A stretch of 64,000 nucleotides of DNA from JAYQKL01 sp049889415 (GCA_049889415.1 JBMHDL010000003.1:124001-188000), one strand, 5' to 3'; positions 16,842 through 26,985 are shown, counted from the stretch's first letter. The notes: generated by a model not told the origin, from the letters alone. A program made the numbers and translations.

Positions 16842-17940
16842 GGCTGAACCTGATCCGGACACCTTGCTGGATATTGATGGAACGCAGGCGCCGCGTTTGT
16901 GCAGGATGTTACATGGGCATATTCGGGCTGCAGAGATGCTGAAGCAGGCTGTCTCTGATAATAAGTTGCACCATGCCTGGTTGCTGACCGGGCCAAAAGG
17001 CATCGGCAAAGCCAGCTTCGCCTATCAGGCCGCAAAATATTTGTTGTCATTGAAGCCGGGGCAATTGCCGGATATGACGCAAACGGGCTTTGCCGACCAG
17101 ATGGATCCAAAAACACTGCATCTGATAGAAAGTGGCAGCCACCCGGACCTGTTCATCATGAACCGCCCTTATGATGTGAAGAAAAAGGATTTCAAGAAAG
17201 ACATTCCTATTGACTCAGCACGGGCCTTACGAAAATTCATGACCATGACATCCGGTTTTGGCGGCTGGCGGGTCTGTATTATTGATTGCGCTGAAGATAT
17301 GACCATCCAGGCGTCAAATGCCATTTTGAAGACCTTGGAGGAGCCGGCCAGCAAAACGATATTCTTTCTGGTGTCGCACAGACCTGGAAAACTGCTGGAT
17401 ACAATTCATTCGCGCTGTCAGAAAATGCCGATGGAGATCCTCAAGCCCGAACAGGTGCAGGCTTTGTTGTCCTCCATGCGCCCGGAACTTGACGCGCAGG
17501 TCGTACAGGCCGTGACGCATTTGTCAGAGGGCAGCATCGGTCTGGCTCTGCAGATTGCAGACCTGAACGGGTTGGACATTTACCGGGATATGGTTGGTGT
17601 GCTGGCTTCTCTACCGGGGTTGGACGGGGTCAAATTGCATGGTTTTGCAAATCGCATGGCTGACCGGCGCAACGAAGGTGCCTTTCGCCTGTTTTCCTTG
17701 TTTTTGAGCAGTTGGTTGCATTTATTGACCCGAACCGGTGCCACTGGCGGGCAGGGCGCACCCTTGTTTGAGGGGGAAGCGGATGTGATACAGCGTTTTT
17801 TGTCGGCTGCATCGCTTGAACAATGGAGCGATGTATGGGAAAAGGTCGCATTCTTGCTCCGTCAGTCAGATGCGTTGAACCTCGACAGAAAGCAGACTGT
17901 CATTGAGTGTTTCTCAGCCATCAGAAAAGCGGCGCAGTAA
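16834..17940 (+). CDS. holB: DNA polymerase III, delta-prime subunit
   Basis: Clamp-loader subunit that helps place the sliding clamp on primed DNA. The 368-residue AAA+ protein starts at the ATG at 16834, inside the end of tmk, with GGAGTGCAGGG before it. It has a P-loop-like GPKGIGKAS, a sensor region, and the SRC motif (IHSRCQKM) typical of delta-prime. The P-loop has Ala instead of Ser/Thr after the lysine, consistent with delta-prime not hydrolysing ATP. The four-cysteine zinc module of E. coli delta-prime is not visible. It lies in tmk-holB-metG, the usual order. Confidence 0.93.
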   Translation: MAEAEPDPDTLLDIDGTQAPRLCRMLHGHIRAAEMLKQAVSDNKLHHAWLLTGPKGIGKASFAYQAAKYLLSLKPGQLPDMTQTGFADQMDPKTLHLIESGSHPDLFIMNRPYDVKKKDFKKDIPIDSARALRKFMTMTSGFGGWRVCIIDCAEDMTIQASNAILKTLEEPASKTIFFLVSHRPGKLLDTIHSRCQKMPMEILKPEQVQALLSSMRPELDAQVVQAVTHLSEGSIGLALQIADLNGLDIYRDMVGVLASLPGLDGVKLHGFANRMADRRNEGAFRLFSLFLSSWLHLLTRTGATGGQGAPLFEGEADVIQRFLSAASLEQWSDVWEKVAFLLRQSDALNLDRKQTVIECFSAIRKAAQ

Positions 17941-17959
17941 GCCCTTAAGAGGATTGTCC

Positions 17960-19510
17960 ATGAGTGTCGCGAAAGAGCCCTTTTATATCACGACGGCGAT
18001 TTCCTATCCTAACGGCATGCCGCATATCGGTCATGCCTATGAAGCCATCGCTACGGATGTGATCGCCCGTTATAAGCGGCTTTCAGGTTATGACGTGAAA
18101 TTCGTCACGGGCACGGATGACCATGGGCAAAAAATGTTTCAAACGGCTCGGGACCGCGGCATGTCTGCACGTGAGTTAGCTGATGAGGTCACGCCGCATT
18201 TCAAGGATATGGTATCGCGACTGGGATGCTCAAATGACGATTTCATTCGAACATCTGAGCCACGCCATTATGCGGCGGTCAAAGCCATATGGCAAAAAAT
18301 GCAGGCCAATGGCGATATTTACAAAGACAGTTATGCCGGATGGTATTCTGTCCGCGACGAGGCGTTTTATACGGAAAGTGAACTGACCGAAGACGGCAAT
18401 GGTGAGAAAACAGCACCGACCGGCACACCTGTTGAATGGGTTGAGGAGGAAAGCTATTTCTTCCGCCTGTCGCACTACCAAGACAAATTACTGGCCTTGT
18501 ATGAGAGCCAGCCCGATTTCATCCAACCCGACAGCCGCCGCAATGAAATTGTCTCTTTCGTCAAGGGTGGCCTGAAGGACTTGTCGATTTCGCGGACTAG
18601 CTTCGACTGGGGTGTGGATGTGCCCGATGACCCCGATCATGTGGTGTATGTCTGGGTTGACGCATTGACCAACTATCTGACGGCCCTAGGATACCCGGGT
18701 GAAACAGGTGCTTACTGGCCTGCAGCCTTGCATGTCATCGGCAAAGACATCACCCGGTTTCATGCAGTTTACTGGCCGGCCTTTTTGATGTCCGCCGGGC
18801 TGGAACTGCCGCAACAAGTGTTTGCTCATGGATTTTTGACGGTCAAAGGCGAAAAAATGTCCAAATCCGCCGGCAATGTCATGGATCCAAACAACCTGAT
18901 TGACCTCTACGGCGTCGAGGCTGTGCGGTATTATTTCATGCGTGAGGTTCATTTCGGTAATGACGGCAGTTTCTCACATGAGGCCATCGTCAACCGGGTG
19001 AATGCGGATTTGGCTAATGATTTGGGAAATTTGGCGCAGCGCAGCCTGTCCATGATTGCCAAAAACTGTGACGGGTTGCTGCCTCAGCGACCGGACCTTC
19101 AGGAAATGGACGTGGCGTTAATCAATAAGGCTGATGCCCTTTTGGGAGAATGTGACAGTCATATGTCGCGGCTTGCCATTCACGATTATGTTGGCGCGGT
19201 CATTCAGCTTGTCTCTGACACCAACAGATATTTTGCCGAACAGGAGCCGTGGGCTTTGAAGAAAACCGATCCGGATCGAATGGCCTCTGTCCTGTATGTG
19301 ACAGCTGAAATTATCCGACAGGCGGCCATCGCCATGCAACCAGTCACCCCAAATGCTGCCAATCAAATTCTCGACTTGCTTTTGATTCCAGGATCTCAAC
19401 GTGATTTTAAATTTTTGGGTTCACCCGGCAGGTTGGCGACAGCCAGTCAACTCCCTAAACCTGAAGGGGTTTTCCCGAGAGTGTCTTTGCCGGAAGCGAC
19501 AGAGGACTAA
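17960..19510 (+). CDS. metG: Methionyl-tRNA synthetase
   Basis: Charges tRNA-Met with methionine for initiation and elongation. The 516-residue class I synthetase carries the HIGH signature as HIGHAYEAIATD, the KMSKS loop as GEKMSKSAGN, and the tryptophan-rich WVDALTNYLTALG segment. It is the short form: no four-cysteine zinc knuckle in the connective domain and no C-terminal tRNA-binding (EMAP) domain. The ATG at 17960 has AAGAGGAT upstream; the reading frame extends back into holB but that part is not conserved. In many relatives tatD and an MBL-fold gene follow metG; here they lie at 33.9-35.5 kb instead. Confidence 0.96.
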   Translation: MSVAKEPFYITTAISYPNGMPHIGHAYEAIATDVIARYKRLSGYDVKFVTGTDDHGQKMFQTARDRGMSARELADEVTPHFKDMVSRLGCSNDDFIRTSEPRHYAAVKAIWQKMQANGDIYKDSYAGWYSVRDEAFYTESELTEDGNGEKTAPTGTPVEWVEEESYFFRLSHYQDKLLALYESQPDFIQPDSRRNEIVSFVKGGLKDLSISRTSFDWGVDVPDDPDHVVYVWVDALTNYLTALGYPGETGAYWPAALHVIGKDITRFHAVYWPAFLMSAGLELPQQVFAHGFLTVKGEKMSKSAGNVMDPNNLIDLYGVEAVRYYFMREVHFGNDGSFSHEAIVNRVNADLANDLGNLAQRSLSMIAKNCDGLLPQRPDLQEMDVALINKADALLGECDSHMSRLAIHDYVGAVIQLVSDTNRYFAEQEPWALKKTDPDRMASVLYVTAEIIRQAAIAMQPVTPNAANQILDLLLIPGSQRDFKFLGSPGRLATASQLPKPEGVFPRVSLPEATED

Positions 19511-19516
19511 TTAATT

Positions 19517-19536
19517 GTTGCGTTTAAGCAACTTTT
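19517..19536 (+). terminator. Possible terminator after metG
   Basis: GTTGC at 19517-19521 pairs with GCAAC at 19528-19532 and is followed by TTTTGTTG. The stem is short, so this is a weak call, but it fits the 100-base gap before ntrY. Confidence 0.4.
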
Positions 19537-19610
19537 GTTGCCTTATTATCACATAAAAACACATTGAAGTTGCTTGATGCACTTCGTCTTGCAGGCCGCA
19601 AGTCAAAAAT

Positions 19611-21902
19611 GTGAAACTATTTATGAGGGTCGCAGTTCAGGCGCAGTCAATCCGAATGCAGATTGCACAAAAAATTCAATCTCCCGTTCAGTATGCAAAA
19701 AGACGCATCGCTGCAGTTTTGGAGAATATTCCCTCCAAAATGTCCGCATTGATTGTTCTCGGCGGTGCACTGTGTGGGCTCAGCACCTATCTGATCATTA
19801 CCGGTCTGTCCCCGATCCGGCCGTCCCAGACGGTTCTTTCATCCCTGATGATTCTCAATGTTGTGTTTGTGATTTTAATGATCGGACTGGTTACCGTACA
19901 ATTGTATGACATATACCGCGATCGCAAGCTGGGCATTGGCGGAGCCAGACTTCACAGTCGTTTGGTTGGGCTGTTTTCCGTTGTTGCGCTAATCCCGGCC
20001 ATTCTCGTTGCGGTTTTTGCCTTTGTCACACTTGATCAGGGCTTCAACCAGTTTTTCAGCGATCGGACTAAGGCCATCATCAACAACTCTTCACTGGTGG
20101 CCAACGCTTATCTTGACGAGAATCGCGAAAAACTCCGAAATGACGCGGTGGTGATGGCCCGTGACCTGAACCGGGCAGCAGGGTATTTCAAAACCGACAA
20201 AACCCGTTTCAGTTCATTCCTTACCGCGCAAGCTGCCTTGCGGGAATTGAACATGGCCATCCTGATTGACCGGGACGGAACGGTTCTGGACGTCGCGGAT
20301 ACACGCAAGAAATACAGCCTGCCTGTGCCTCCGGGGGAGGCGTTTGAAGCGGCCGACAAGCTCCAACCGGTAATCATCACGGCCAGTGGAAGGTCCCAGA
20401 TCTGGGGGCTTCTCAAACTGGATGGATTTGAGCAGGCCTATTTGTATGTGATGCGCAATGTTGATGAGCGGGTTCTGGCGCAATTGCAACGTACCAACGC
20501 CGCTGTTCAGGAATATCGTGAATTCGAGTCACGACGCACAGAGGCCCAAATCACATTCGCCCTTGTATATATCGGTATTGCACTAGTCATTCTTCTGGCC
20601 GCAATCTGGTTTGGATTATGGATTTCCAAAACTTTGGCCACTCCAATCGGGGACCTCATCAAGGCGGCTGAGCAGGTCAAGGATGGTGACTTGTCCGCAC
20701 GGGTGACCCAAGACGGCGGGAATGATGAACTGCAGGAGTTGGGCTCGACCTTCAATTTGATGACCGAGCAGCTGACCCTACAACGTCAAGAAATTCTTGA
20801 TGCCCGGGATGATCTGGATCTGCGTCATCAATTCACTGAAATGGTTCTGAATGGGGTCAGTTCCGGGGTCATTGGTATTGATCCGGATGGTTTGATCAAT
20901 CACGCCAACCTTCTAGCCCAGCAGATCGCAGGTAAAAGCGAGGGAGACATGGTTGGATTGCCGTTCGCAGAGGCGTTTCCATATTTCGCGGAATTCCTCA
21001 ATTCCGAGAAAATCCAACGCAACAATAATTTCGAGGTTGAGGTCACCGATGATGAAGGGGCCACACGGGTGTTGTTTGCCAGATTGACGGGCGGTACCGG
21101 TAATCATGAGGGGGACCGCGTTCTGACCTTTGATGACATGACCAGCTTGTTATCAGCAAAGCGGACGGCAGCTTGGGCGGATATCGCCCGGCGCATCGCT
21201 CATGAAATCAAGAATCCTCTGACCCCGATACAACTCTCAGCCGAACGGTTGCGATCCAAATATGAGGCTGAAGTGGTCTCGGATCCTGATGTGTTCAAAA
21301 CATGCACGGAAACCATCATCAGACAGGTGAGTGATATTGGTCGTATGGTTGATGAATTTGCTTCCTTTGCGCGTATGCCGTCTGCCGTGTTCAAGGATTT
21401 TGATTTAAAGGATGCCGTATCACAGGTGATATTCCTGCAACGTGTCGCGCAAGCCGATATTGAATTCATTCTGGATGATCAGATTGACGGCACCCCGGTC
21501 ATCAATGCCGATCGACGTCAGCTTTCTCAGGCATTGACCAATATTCTAAAAAATGCCTGTGAGGCTCTGAATGGCGAAGGTTTTTCCGGAGAAAAGAAAA
21601 TCCAGGTCTCTCTGTCAATCAATGACAACAAAATAGTTATTGCTGTTGCCGATACCGGACCAGGTCTACCTGTATCGGACCGGCACAATCTCGTGGAGCC
21701 CTACATCACCACTCGTGAGCAGGGAACCGGGCTTGGTTTGGCTATTGTTAAAAAGGTTGTTGAAGATCATGGAGGTGTTCTCAGATTGGGGGATGCCCCC
21801 TGGGTGAAAGACGGTAGGACCGGCGCCCAGGTTACGCTCATTTTTCCGTTTCAGGATAACCAAACGGTGGGACTTTTGAAAGTTGAGGAACAAGTGATAT
21901 GA
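19611..21902 (+). CDS. ntrY: NtrY-type sensor histidine kinase
   Basis: Membrane sensor kinase paired with NtrX; in alphaproteobacteria the pair is linked to nitrogen, redox or envelope responses. The 763-residue protein has membrane segments at about residues 44-66, 77-101, 120-143 and 313-337. A periplasmic sensor region sits before the last segment. Then come HAMP (starting near ISKTLATPI), a PAS domain (about 415-520), the HisKA box IAHEIKNPLTPIQLSAERL with the phosphorylated histidine, and a HATPase domain (NILKNACEAL, DTGPGL, GTGLGLAI). Start choice is uncertain: the GTG at 19611 has no good ribosome-binding site, and ATGs at 19623 and 19656 are possible. It overlaps ntrX by four bases (ATGA). 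Confidence 0.93.
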   Translation: MKLFMRVAVQAQSIRMQIAQKIQSPVQYAKRRIAAVLENIPSKMSALIVLGGALCGLSTYLIITGLSPIRPSQTVLSSLMILNVVFVILMIGLVTVQLYDIYRDRKLGIGGARLHSRLVGLFSVVALIPAILVAVFAFVTLDQGFNQFFSDRTKAIINNSSLVANAYLDENREKLRNDAVVMARDLNRAAGYFKTDKTRFSSFLTAQAALRELNMAILIDRDGTVLDVADTRKKYSLPVPPGEAFEAADKLQPVIITASGRSQIWGLLKLDGFEQAYLYVMRNVDERVLAQLQRTNAAVQEYREFESRRTEAQITFALVYIGIALVILLAAIWFGLWISKTLATPIGDLIKAAEQVKDGDLSARVTQDGGNDELQELGSTFNLMTEQLTLQRQEILDARDDLDLRHQFTEMVLNGVSSGVIGIDPDGLINHANLLAQQIAGKSEGDMVGLPFAEAFPYFAEFLNSEKIQRNNNFEVEVTDDEGATRVLFARLTGGTGNHEGDRVLTFDDMTSLLSAKRTAAWADIARRIAHEIKNPLTPIQLSAERLRSKYEAEVVSDPDVFKTCTETIIRQVSDIGRMVDEFASFARMPSAVFKDFDLKDAVSQVIFLQRVAQADIEFILDDQIDGTPVINADRRQLSQALTNILKNACEALNGEGFSGEKKIQVSLSINDNKIVIAVADTGPGLPVSDRHNLVEPYITTREQGTGLGLAIVKKVVEDHGGVLRLGDAPWVKDGRTGAQVTLIFPFQDNQTVGLLKVEEQVI

Positions 21903-23278
21903 CTGCTGATGTTCTAATCGTAGATGATGAAAAAGATATCCGGGAGCTGGTGGCCGGCATTTTGCAAGATGACGGCTATGCAACCCGAACCGCAGAAAAC
22001 AGTTCAGAAGCCCTGGCAGAAATTGCCAAGCGATGCCCGTCTCTGGTGGTGCTGGATATTTGGCTGAAAAACAGTGACATGGATGGGCTTGAGATCCTGA
22101 CGGAGTTGCAGGATCGCTTCCCGGAACTTCCTGTCATTATGATCAGCGGTCACGGCAATATTGATACGGCCGTCAGCGCCATCAAAATTGGAGCCTATGA
22201 TTATATAGAAAAGCCGTTCAACTCGGATCGTCTTCTGCTGGTTGTAAAAAGGGCGATAGAGACGTTTTCACTGCGCCGCGAAAACTCCGAACTCCAGAGG
22301 AAAACCTGGCAATTTGATTTGGTCGGGAACACCCCCATTATTGATAAGCTGCGTCAGACGATTGAAAAAACCGCGCCCACCAACAGCAGGGTGTTCATCA
22401 CAGGGCCGGCTGGTTCAGGCAAGGAGCTTGTCGCTCGGATGATACATCGTCAGTCGAAACGTGCCGCGCAACCTTTCATAGCGGTCAACGCCGCCATTCT
22501 TGAGCCTGAAAACATGGAATATGTTTTGTTTGGGCAGGTGGATAATGAGGATGTTTATCCCGGCCTGCTTGAAAAGGCACATGGCGGCAGCCTCTACATT
22601 GATGAAATCGGGGAAATGCCAATTGACACGCAAAACAAGATTTTGCGTGTGCTCACCGACCAGGAATTTATCCGACTGGGCGGTGGACCAAACGTCAAAG
22701 TGGATGTCCGGGTGATAACCGGCAGTTCACAAAATATGAACACCTTGATTTCAGAAGGGCTGTTCCGGGAAGACCTCTATCATCGTCTGAATGTTGTACC
22801 AATTACGGTCCCGTCTTTGTCGGAACGACGCGAGGATATTAAGCTTCTGATCAATTATTTCGTTGATTATCTGACCGAAACGTCCGGATTGGTGCCGAAG
22901 GAAATCTCTAAGGAGGTCAGAACCGTTCTTGAGACCCATGACTGGCCGGGCAATGTGCGTCAATTACGCAATTGTATTGAATATATCCTGATTTCCGCAG
23001 CCGACAGCCAGAGTGAAGTTATCACGCTTGAAATGTTGCCTTCAGACATCATCTCGGGTACAAAACTGCCGATTGAGAAAAGCAACACAAATCTGATGAC
23101 CATGCCCTTGCGGGACGCAAGGGAGGTTTTTGAAAGAGAGTATTTGCTGGCTCAAATTTCGCGGTTCGGGGGCAATATTTCCCGAACTGCCCAGTTTGTA
23201 GGAATGGAACGTTCTGCGTTACATCGCAAGCTCAAGACCTTGGGCGTAAATTCTGGTAAGAAGGTCAGTACCGCCTAG
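21899..23278 (+). CDS. ntrX: NtrX-type response regulator lacking the GAFTGA loop
   Basis: Receiver, AAA+ and Fis-type DNA-binding protein, the partner of NtrY. The 459-residue protein has an acidic pocket (VDDEKD), phosphorylated Asp in VVLDIWL, Walker A as GPAGSGKE, Walker B as LYIDEIGEMP, and a C-terminal Fis helix-turn-helix (NISRTAQFVGMERSALHRKL). The segment where sigma-54 activators carry GAFTGA is replaced by LFGQVDNEDVYPGLLEKAHGG, about nine residues shorter and without the motif. It may therefore act as an ordinary DNA-binding regulator rather than a sigma-54 activator (inference). The four-base overlap with ntrY implies coupled translation. Confidence 0.93.
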   Translation: MTADVLIVDDEKDIRELVAGILQDDGYATRTAENSSEALAEIAKRCPSLVVLDIWLKNSDMDGLEILTELQDRFPELPVIMISGHGNIDTAVSAIKIGAYDYIEKPFNSDRLLLVVKRAIETFSLRRENSELQRKTWQFDLVGNTPIIDKLRQTIEKTAPTNSRVFITGPAGSGKELVARMIHRQSKRAAQPFIAVNAAILEPENMEYVLFGQVDNEDVYPGLLEKAHGGSLYIDEIGEMPIDTQNKILRVLTDQEFIRLGGGPNVKVDVRVITGSSQNMNTLISEGLFREDLYHRLNVVPITVPSLSERREDIKLLINYFVDYLTETSGLVPKEISKEVRTVLETHDWPGNVRQLRNCIEYILISAADSQSEVITLEMLPSDIISGTKLPIEKSNTNLMTMPLRDAREVFEREYLLAQISRFGGNISRTAQFVGMERSALHRKLKTLGVNSGKKVSTA

Positions 23279-23302
23279 AGGGCATTTCAAGGGGCGAATG
23301 GG

Positions 23303-24679
23303 ATGAAAATCATTGTATGCGGTGCCGGGCTTGTTGGGTTCGGAATTGCCCGTCATCTTGCAGCAGAGGGCAATGATGTCACTGTTGTTGACCGGGAGGC
23401 CGAACTTATCCAGCGGATTAACGACACGTTGGATGTCCGTGCCATTCAAGGACACGGTGCTCATCCTTCAGTGCTGGACAATGCCGGTGCGCGCAATGCT
23501 GACATCATTATCGCTGTAACCTCGAGCGATGAAGTGAATATGGTGATTTGTCAAATCGCCTATTCGCTTTTCAAGGTGCCGAAAAAAATTGCGCGTATCC
23601 GTGACCACAAATATCTGGAAAAGGAATGGGCCGGCATTTTCAGCCATGATGACCTGCCTGTAGATGAAATTATTTCTCCTGAGGAGGAGGTGGCCGAGTC
23701 CGTCCTGCAGCGTCTTGCCATCCCCGGTGCGTATGACTCGGCAAATTTCGTCGGCGGCAAGCAGAAGTTTTTGGCCATGAACCTGACCGAAAATTGTCCG
23801 GTTGTGGATACACCCTTGAATCAGCTGACGGAACTTTTTTCCGACCTCAAGGCGGTTGTGGTCGGCATTAAACGGAACGGCAAAATCATTGTGCCGAAAA
23901 ATGATCATGTGATGATGATCGGTGATGATGTTTTTTTGGTGACGGATGAGCAAGACGCCGAGCGAACCATGACGATTTTCGGTCATGAGGAAAAGGAAGC
24001 TGCGAAAATCATTCTCGTGGGTGCCGGTAATGTCGGCTCCTATGTGGCGCGCAAGCTGGAGCAGAGGGGAAGCACCTATTCTGTTCGGGTTATAGAAAAT
24101 GACAGGGAACGCGCAAAAATAGTCGCTGATGAACTGGACCGGACCATCGTTCTCCAGGGCAATGGTCTGGAGTCGGAGCTCCTCTATGAAGCCGGGGTCA
24201 GGGATGCCGGCTTGTTGGTAGCGTTGACCAATGATGACCAGGTAAATATTCTTGTTTCGCTTCTGGCGCGTAATGAGGGTTGCGAGCGCGCCCTTTGCCT
24301 GATTAACGACACAACCTTTCTGCCGATCAGCAAAACCATCGGCTTGGATGCCGCAATCAATCCGAGATCTACGACTGTTTCCTCCGTTTTGTCACATATT
24401 CGCCGCGGGCGGGTGAAAAATGTCCATACTGTTGATGACGGAGCCGCTGAGGTCATCGAGGCCGAGGTTGCGGACAATTCCCCGCTTGTCGGAAAAAAAA
24501 TCAGACAGCTTGATCTGCGGGATAATGTGCGGATAGGGTCAATCTACCGGAACGGTGAGACAGTTGTTCCGCGCGGTAACACCGAAATAAAATCGGATGA
24601 CCGGATTGTGGTTTTCGCCATGACTGAGTCCGTCGATGAGGTTGAAAAACTGTTCCATTCGGTTTTGGAGAAATATTAA
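23303..24679 (+). CDS. trkA: Trk potassium-uptake regulatory subunit TrkA
   Basis: Peripheral NAD(H)- or ATP-binding subunit that gates the TrkH potassium channel. The 458-residue protein has two RCK-N domains, each with a Rossmann glycine motif (CGAGLVGFGIA at the N terminus and VGAGNVGSYVA at about residue 237). Each is followed by an RCK-C domain, the usual duplicated TrkA layout. AAGGGGCGAA precedes the ATG. trkH starts three bases after the stop, so the complex is made from one transcript. Confidence 0.96.
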   Translation: MKIIVCGAGLVGFGIARHLAAEGNDVTVVDREAELIQRINDTLDVRAIQGHGAHPSVLDNAGARNADIIIAVTSSDEVNMVICQIAYSLFKVPKKIARIRDHKYLEKEWAGIFSHDDLPVDEIISPEEEVAESVLQRLAIPGAYDSANFVGGKQKFLAMNLTENCPVVDTPLNQLTELFSDLKAVVVGIKRNGKIIVPKNDHVMMIGDDVFLVTDEQDAERTMTIFGHEEKEAAKIILVGAGNVGSYVARKLEQRGSTYSVRVIENDRERAKIVADELDRTIVLQGNGLESELLYEAGVRDAGLLVALTNDDQVNILVSLLARNEGCERALCLINDTTFLPISKTIGLDAAINPRSTTVSSVLSHIRRGRVKNVHTVDDGAAEVIEAEVADNSPLVGKKIRQLDLRDNVRIGSIYRNGETVVPRGNTEIKSDDRIVVFAMTESVDEVEKLFHSVLEKY

Positions 24680-24682
24680 AAT

Positions 24683-26122
24683 ATGCGTTTGTCGAGCATT
24701 TTCCTGACCATTGGATGGTGTGGGTTGCTGCTGGCGTTCTTAATGTTGATCCCAGCCGCTTGGGGGGTCGCGGTTATGGATTATCCAAGCGCTGTCAAAT
24801 TCGGTCTCAATGCCATGCTGGTGACTTTCATTTCCGGTGCCCTGATTTTTTCGGGTAGGGGCGTGAACGCTGCAAAAGTCAGAAAAAGTGAGTTGTACCT
24901 TGTTGCGCCTTTGACTTATCTGATGCTTGGCGTTTTTGCGAGCTTTCCCTTAATCGGGAGCCTGACAAATCTGGGTTTTTCGGCAGCATTTTTTGAAGCT
25001 GTTTCCGCTCTGACCACAACAGGTGCGAGTGTGTTTGCAAATCCCGAATATGAAAATGAGTCGGTGCTGCTCTGGCGGGCCCTAATGGGCTGGTTTGGGG
25101 GACTTCAAATATTGACCTTTGCGGCGGCCATCATCATGCCTTTCGGTATTGGCGGTGTGAAAGTCAAGGCCACTCTCATCCGGCAAAGCGAGGAGGAAAG
25201 TTTGCCCCAACGCCTTCGCAGGGCGTTGAAACTGATTGCCCTACCTTATCTTTCCGTCACTCTTGTCGGTGTTGTGTTGCTGCTGTTGTCCGGTTTGTCT
25301 TTTTTTGACAGCCTGTTTATGACACTTTCGACCGTCTCAACTACAGGTTTCACGGCGAGTTTGTCGTCCATTACGGAAAATGCGTCAAATTTCAGTCTGC
25401 TGATACTCAGTGCTTTGATGCTGTTCGGTGCTTTGGCATTTCCATTGCATATGGTCTTGCTCAAGGGGCAATTCAAATTGTTTCGCAAAGAACCGGAACT
25501 GAAAGCCTTTGCCCTTGTACTCATCTTAACGGGTATCATCAGCATCATATCCATGCCCTTCGCTTCACTGGTGGAAAGCCTGACATTTGCGGTGTCAATG
25601 GTGACAACAACCCTGTTGCCCGTCCAGAGCGGGGCTTCCGGATGGGAGGGTGGGAACTGGCTGATCTTTCTCATTCCGGTTGTGATTGGCGGCATGGTTT
25701 TGTCGACGGCCGGCGGTATCAAGCTGTTTCGTGTCGTTATTCTTGTGCAGCATATCTGGCAGCAAATGAAGATTTTGCCGTATCAGAATGCCGTTGAGCA
25801 TATCAAATTCGGTGACCGGCATGTGCACAAGGAGCAGGTTGAGGAAATTTGGGCGTTTTTTATCCTGAGTATTGTGACATTCGGATTCGTTTTTTTAGTT
25901 TGCAGCCTGTTATTGAGCGATTTTGAACTTATGTGGCTAGCCACGCTTGGCACATTGGCAAATGCCGGTGGCATTGCTTTGATTGCCGGTTATCCGGAGC
26001 TTTATCAAAATCTGTCTTCATTTGGACATATTTTTCTGGCATTTGTGATGATTGCAGGGCGGTTGGAGTTGTTTATTGTTTTAGTGCTTTTCAATCCCGC
26101 CTATTGGCGTAGTGGAAACTAG
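24683..26122 (+). CDS. trkH: Trk potassium-uptake channel TrkH
   Basis: Membrane pore of the Trk potassium-uptake system. The 479-residue protein has about ten or more hydrophobic segments and the repeated pore-loop motifs seen as ALTTTGASVF, TVSTTGFTA and VTTTLLPVQSGASG. GGAGAAATA at the end of trkA serves as its ribosome-binding site. Here both halves of the Trk system lie between ntrYX and dat. Confidence 0.94.
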   Translation: MRLSSIFLTIGWCGLLLAFLMLIPAAWGVAVMDYPSAVKFGLNAMLVTFISGALIFSGRGVNAAKVRKSELYLVAPLTYLMLGVFASFPLIGSLTNLGFSAAFFEAVSALTTTGASVFANPEYENESVLLWRALMGWFGGLQILTFAAAIIMPFGIGGVKVKATLIRQSEEESLPQRLRRALKLIALPYLSVTLVGVVLLLLSGLSFFDSLFMTLSTVSTTGFTASLSSITENASNFSLLILSALMLFGALAFPLHMVLLKGQFKLFRKEPELKAFALVLILTGIISIISMPFASLVESLTFAVSMVTTTLLPVQSGASGWEGGNWLIFLIPVVIGGMVLSTAGGIKLFRVVILVQHIWQQMKILPYQNAVEHIKFGDRHVHKEQVEEIWAFFILSIVTFGFVFLVCSLLLSDFELMWLATLGTLANAGGIALIAGYPELYQNLSSFGHIFLAFVMIAGRLELFIVLVLFNPAYWRSGN

Positions 26123-26130
26123 AGCGTTTT

Positions 26131-26985
26131 ATGGCGAGAATTGCATATATTGATGGTCAGTACATGCCGCTGTCTGAGGCACACGTTAATGTGGAGGACC
26201 GCAGTTACCAGTTTTCGGATGGCGTCTATGAGGTTTTTGCCCTGCGCGATGGGCATTTGATTGATGAAGAAGCTCATTTTGACCGTCTCGACCGCTCACT
26301 GTCAGAAATGTCCATTCCCGCAGTCATGAGCAGGCAGGCCATGAGGCTGGTCGTCAGGGAGACTATCCGCAAGAATGCCGTGACATCAGGTGTTGTTTAT
26401 CTGCAGATTAGCCGCGGTGTCGCCCCGCGCAATCATATATATCCTGACGGACTTAAACCGGTTCTGATCATTACTGTGCGTCCGCAACAAAAGGATGCCA
26501 TCAACAGGTTAAAGTGTGAGGGGATTGCCGTTGTCTCACATCCTGACCAAAGATGGGCGAGATGTGACATTAAAAGTATTTCTCTTTTACCCAATATTTT
26601 GGCGCGTCAGTCCGCAAAACAGGCTCAGGCGCAGGAAGCCTGGTTGCTTGATGGGAACGGTTTTGTTACGGAGGGGGCCGCCACCAATGCCTGGATTCTG
26701 AGCGCGGAGGGGACGCTCGTGACCCGTCCATCCGGTGCGGATATTCTGCCCGGCATCACACGGGAAATCCTATTGCAGGTTATCAAGGGGCAGGGCTTAA
26801 ATTTTGTGGAACGTCCTTTCACTTTGGATGAGGCTTTTGAGGCGCAGGAAGCTTTTTCCACCGCCTCTACCATGACAATTTTTCCCGTCGTTTCGATTGA
26901 CGGACAAAAGATCGGGAGCGGTTTACCGGGATCCCTGACACTTCAACTGTTTGATGCTTATGAAAAATATTCTATTAAAAGTTGA
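26131..26985 (+). CDS. dat: D-amino acid aminotransferase (class IV PLP enzyme)
   Basis: Class IV PLP-dependent transaminase; this subtype interconverts D-alanine and D-glutamate with their keto acids. The 284-residue protein shows VEDRSYQFSDGVYEVF, the RGVAPRNH segment, the PLP lysine in CDIKSISLLPN, EGAATNAWI and ILPGITR. These fit the D-amino acid aminotransferase branch better than the branched-chain enzyme. Its position between trkH and hfq is conserved in related genomes. Substrate preference is inferred from similarity only; D-Ala/D-Glu supply would feed peptidoglycan synthesis. Confidence 0.88.
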   Translation: MARIAYIDGQYMPLSEAHVNVEDRSYQFSDGVYEVFALRDGHLIDEEAHFDRLDRSLSEMSIPAVMSRQAMRLVVRETIRKNAVTSGVVYLQISRGVAPRNHIYPDGLKPVLIITVRPQQKDAINRLKCEGIAVVSHPDQRWARCDIKSISLLPNILARQSAKQAQAQEAWLLDGNGFVTEGAATNAWILSAEGTLVTRPSGADILPGITREILLQVIKGQGLNFVERPFTLDEAFEAQEAFSTASTMTIFPVVSIDGQKIGSGLPGSLTLQLFDAYEKYSIKS

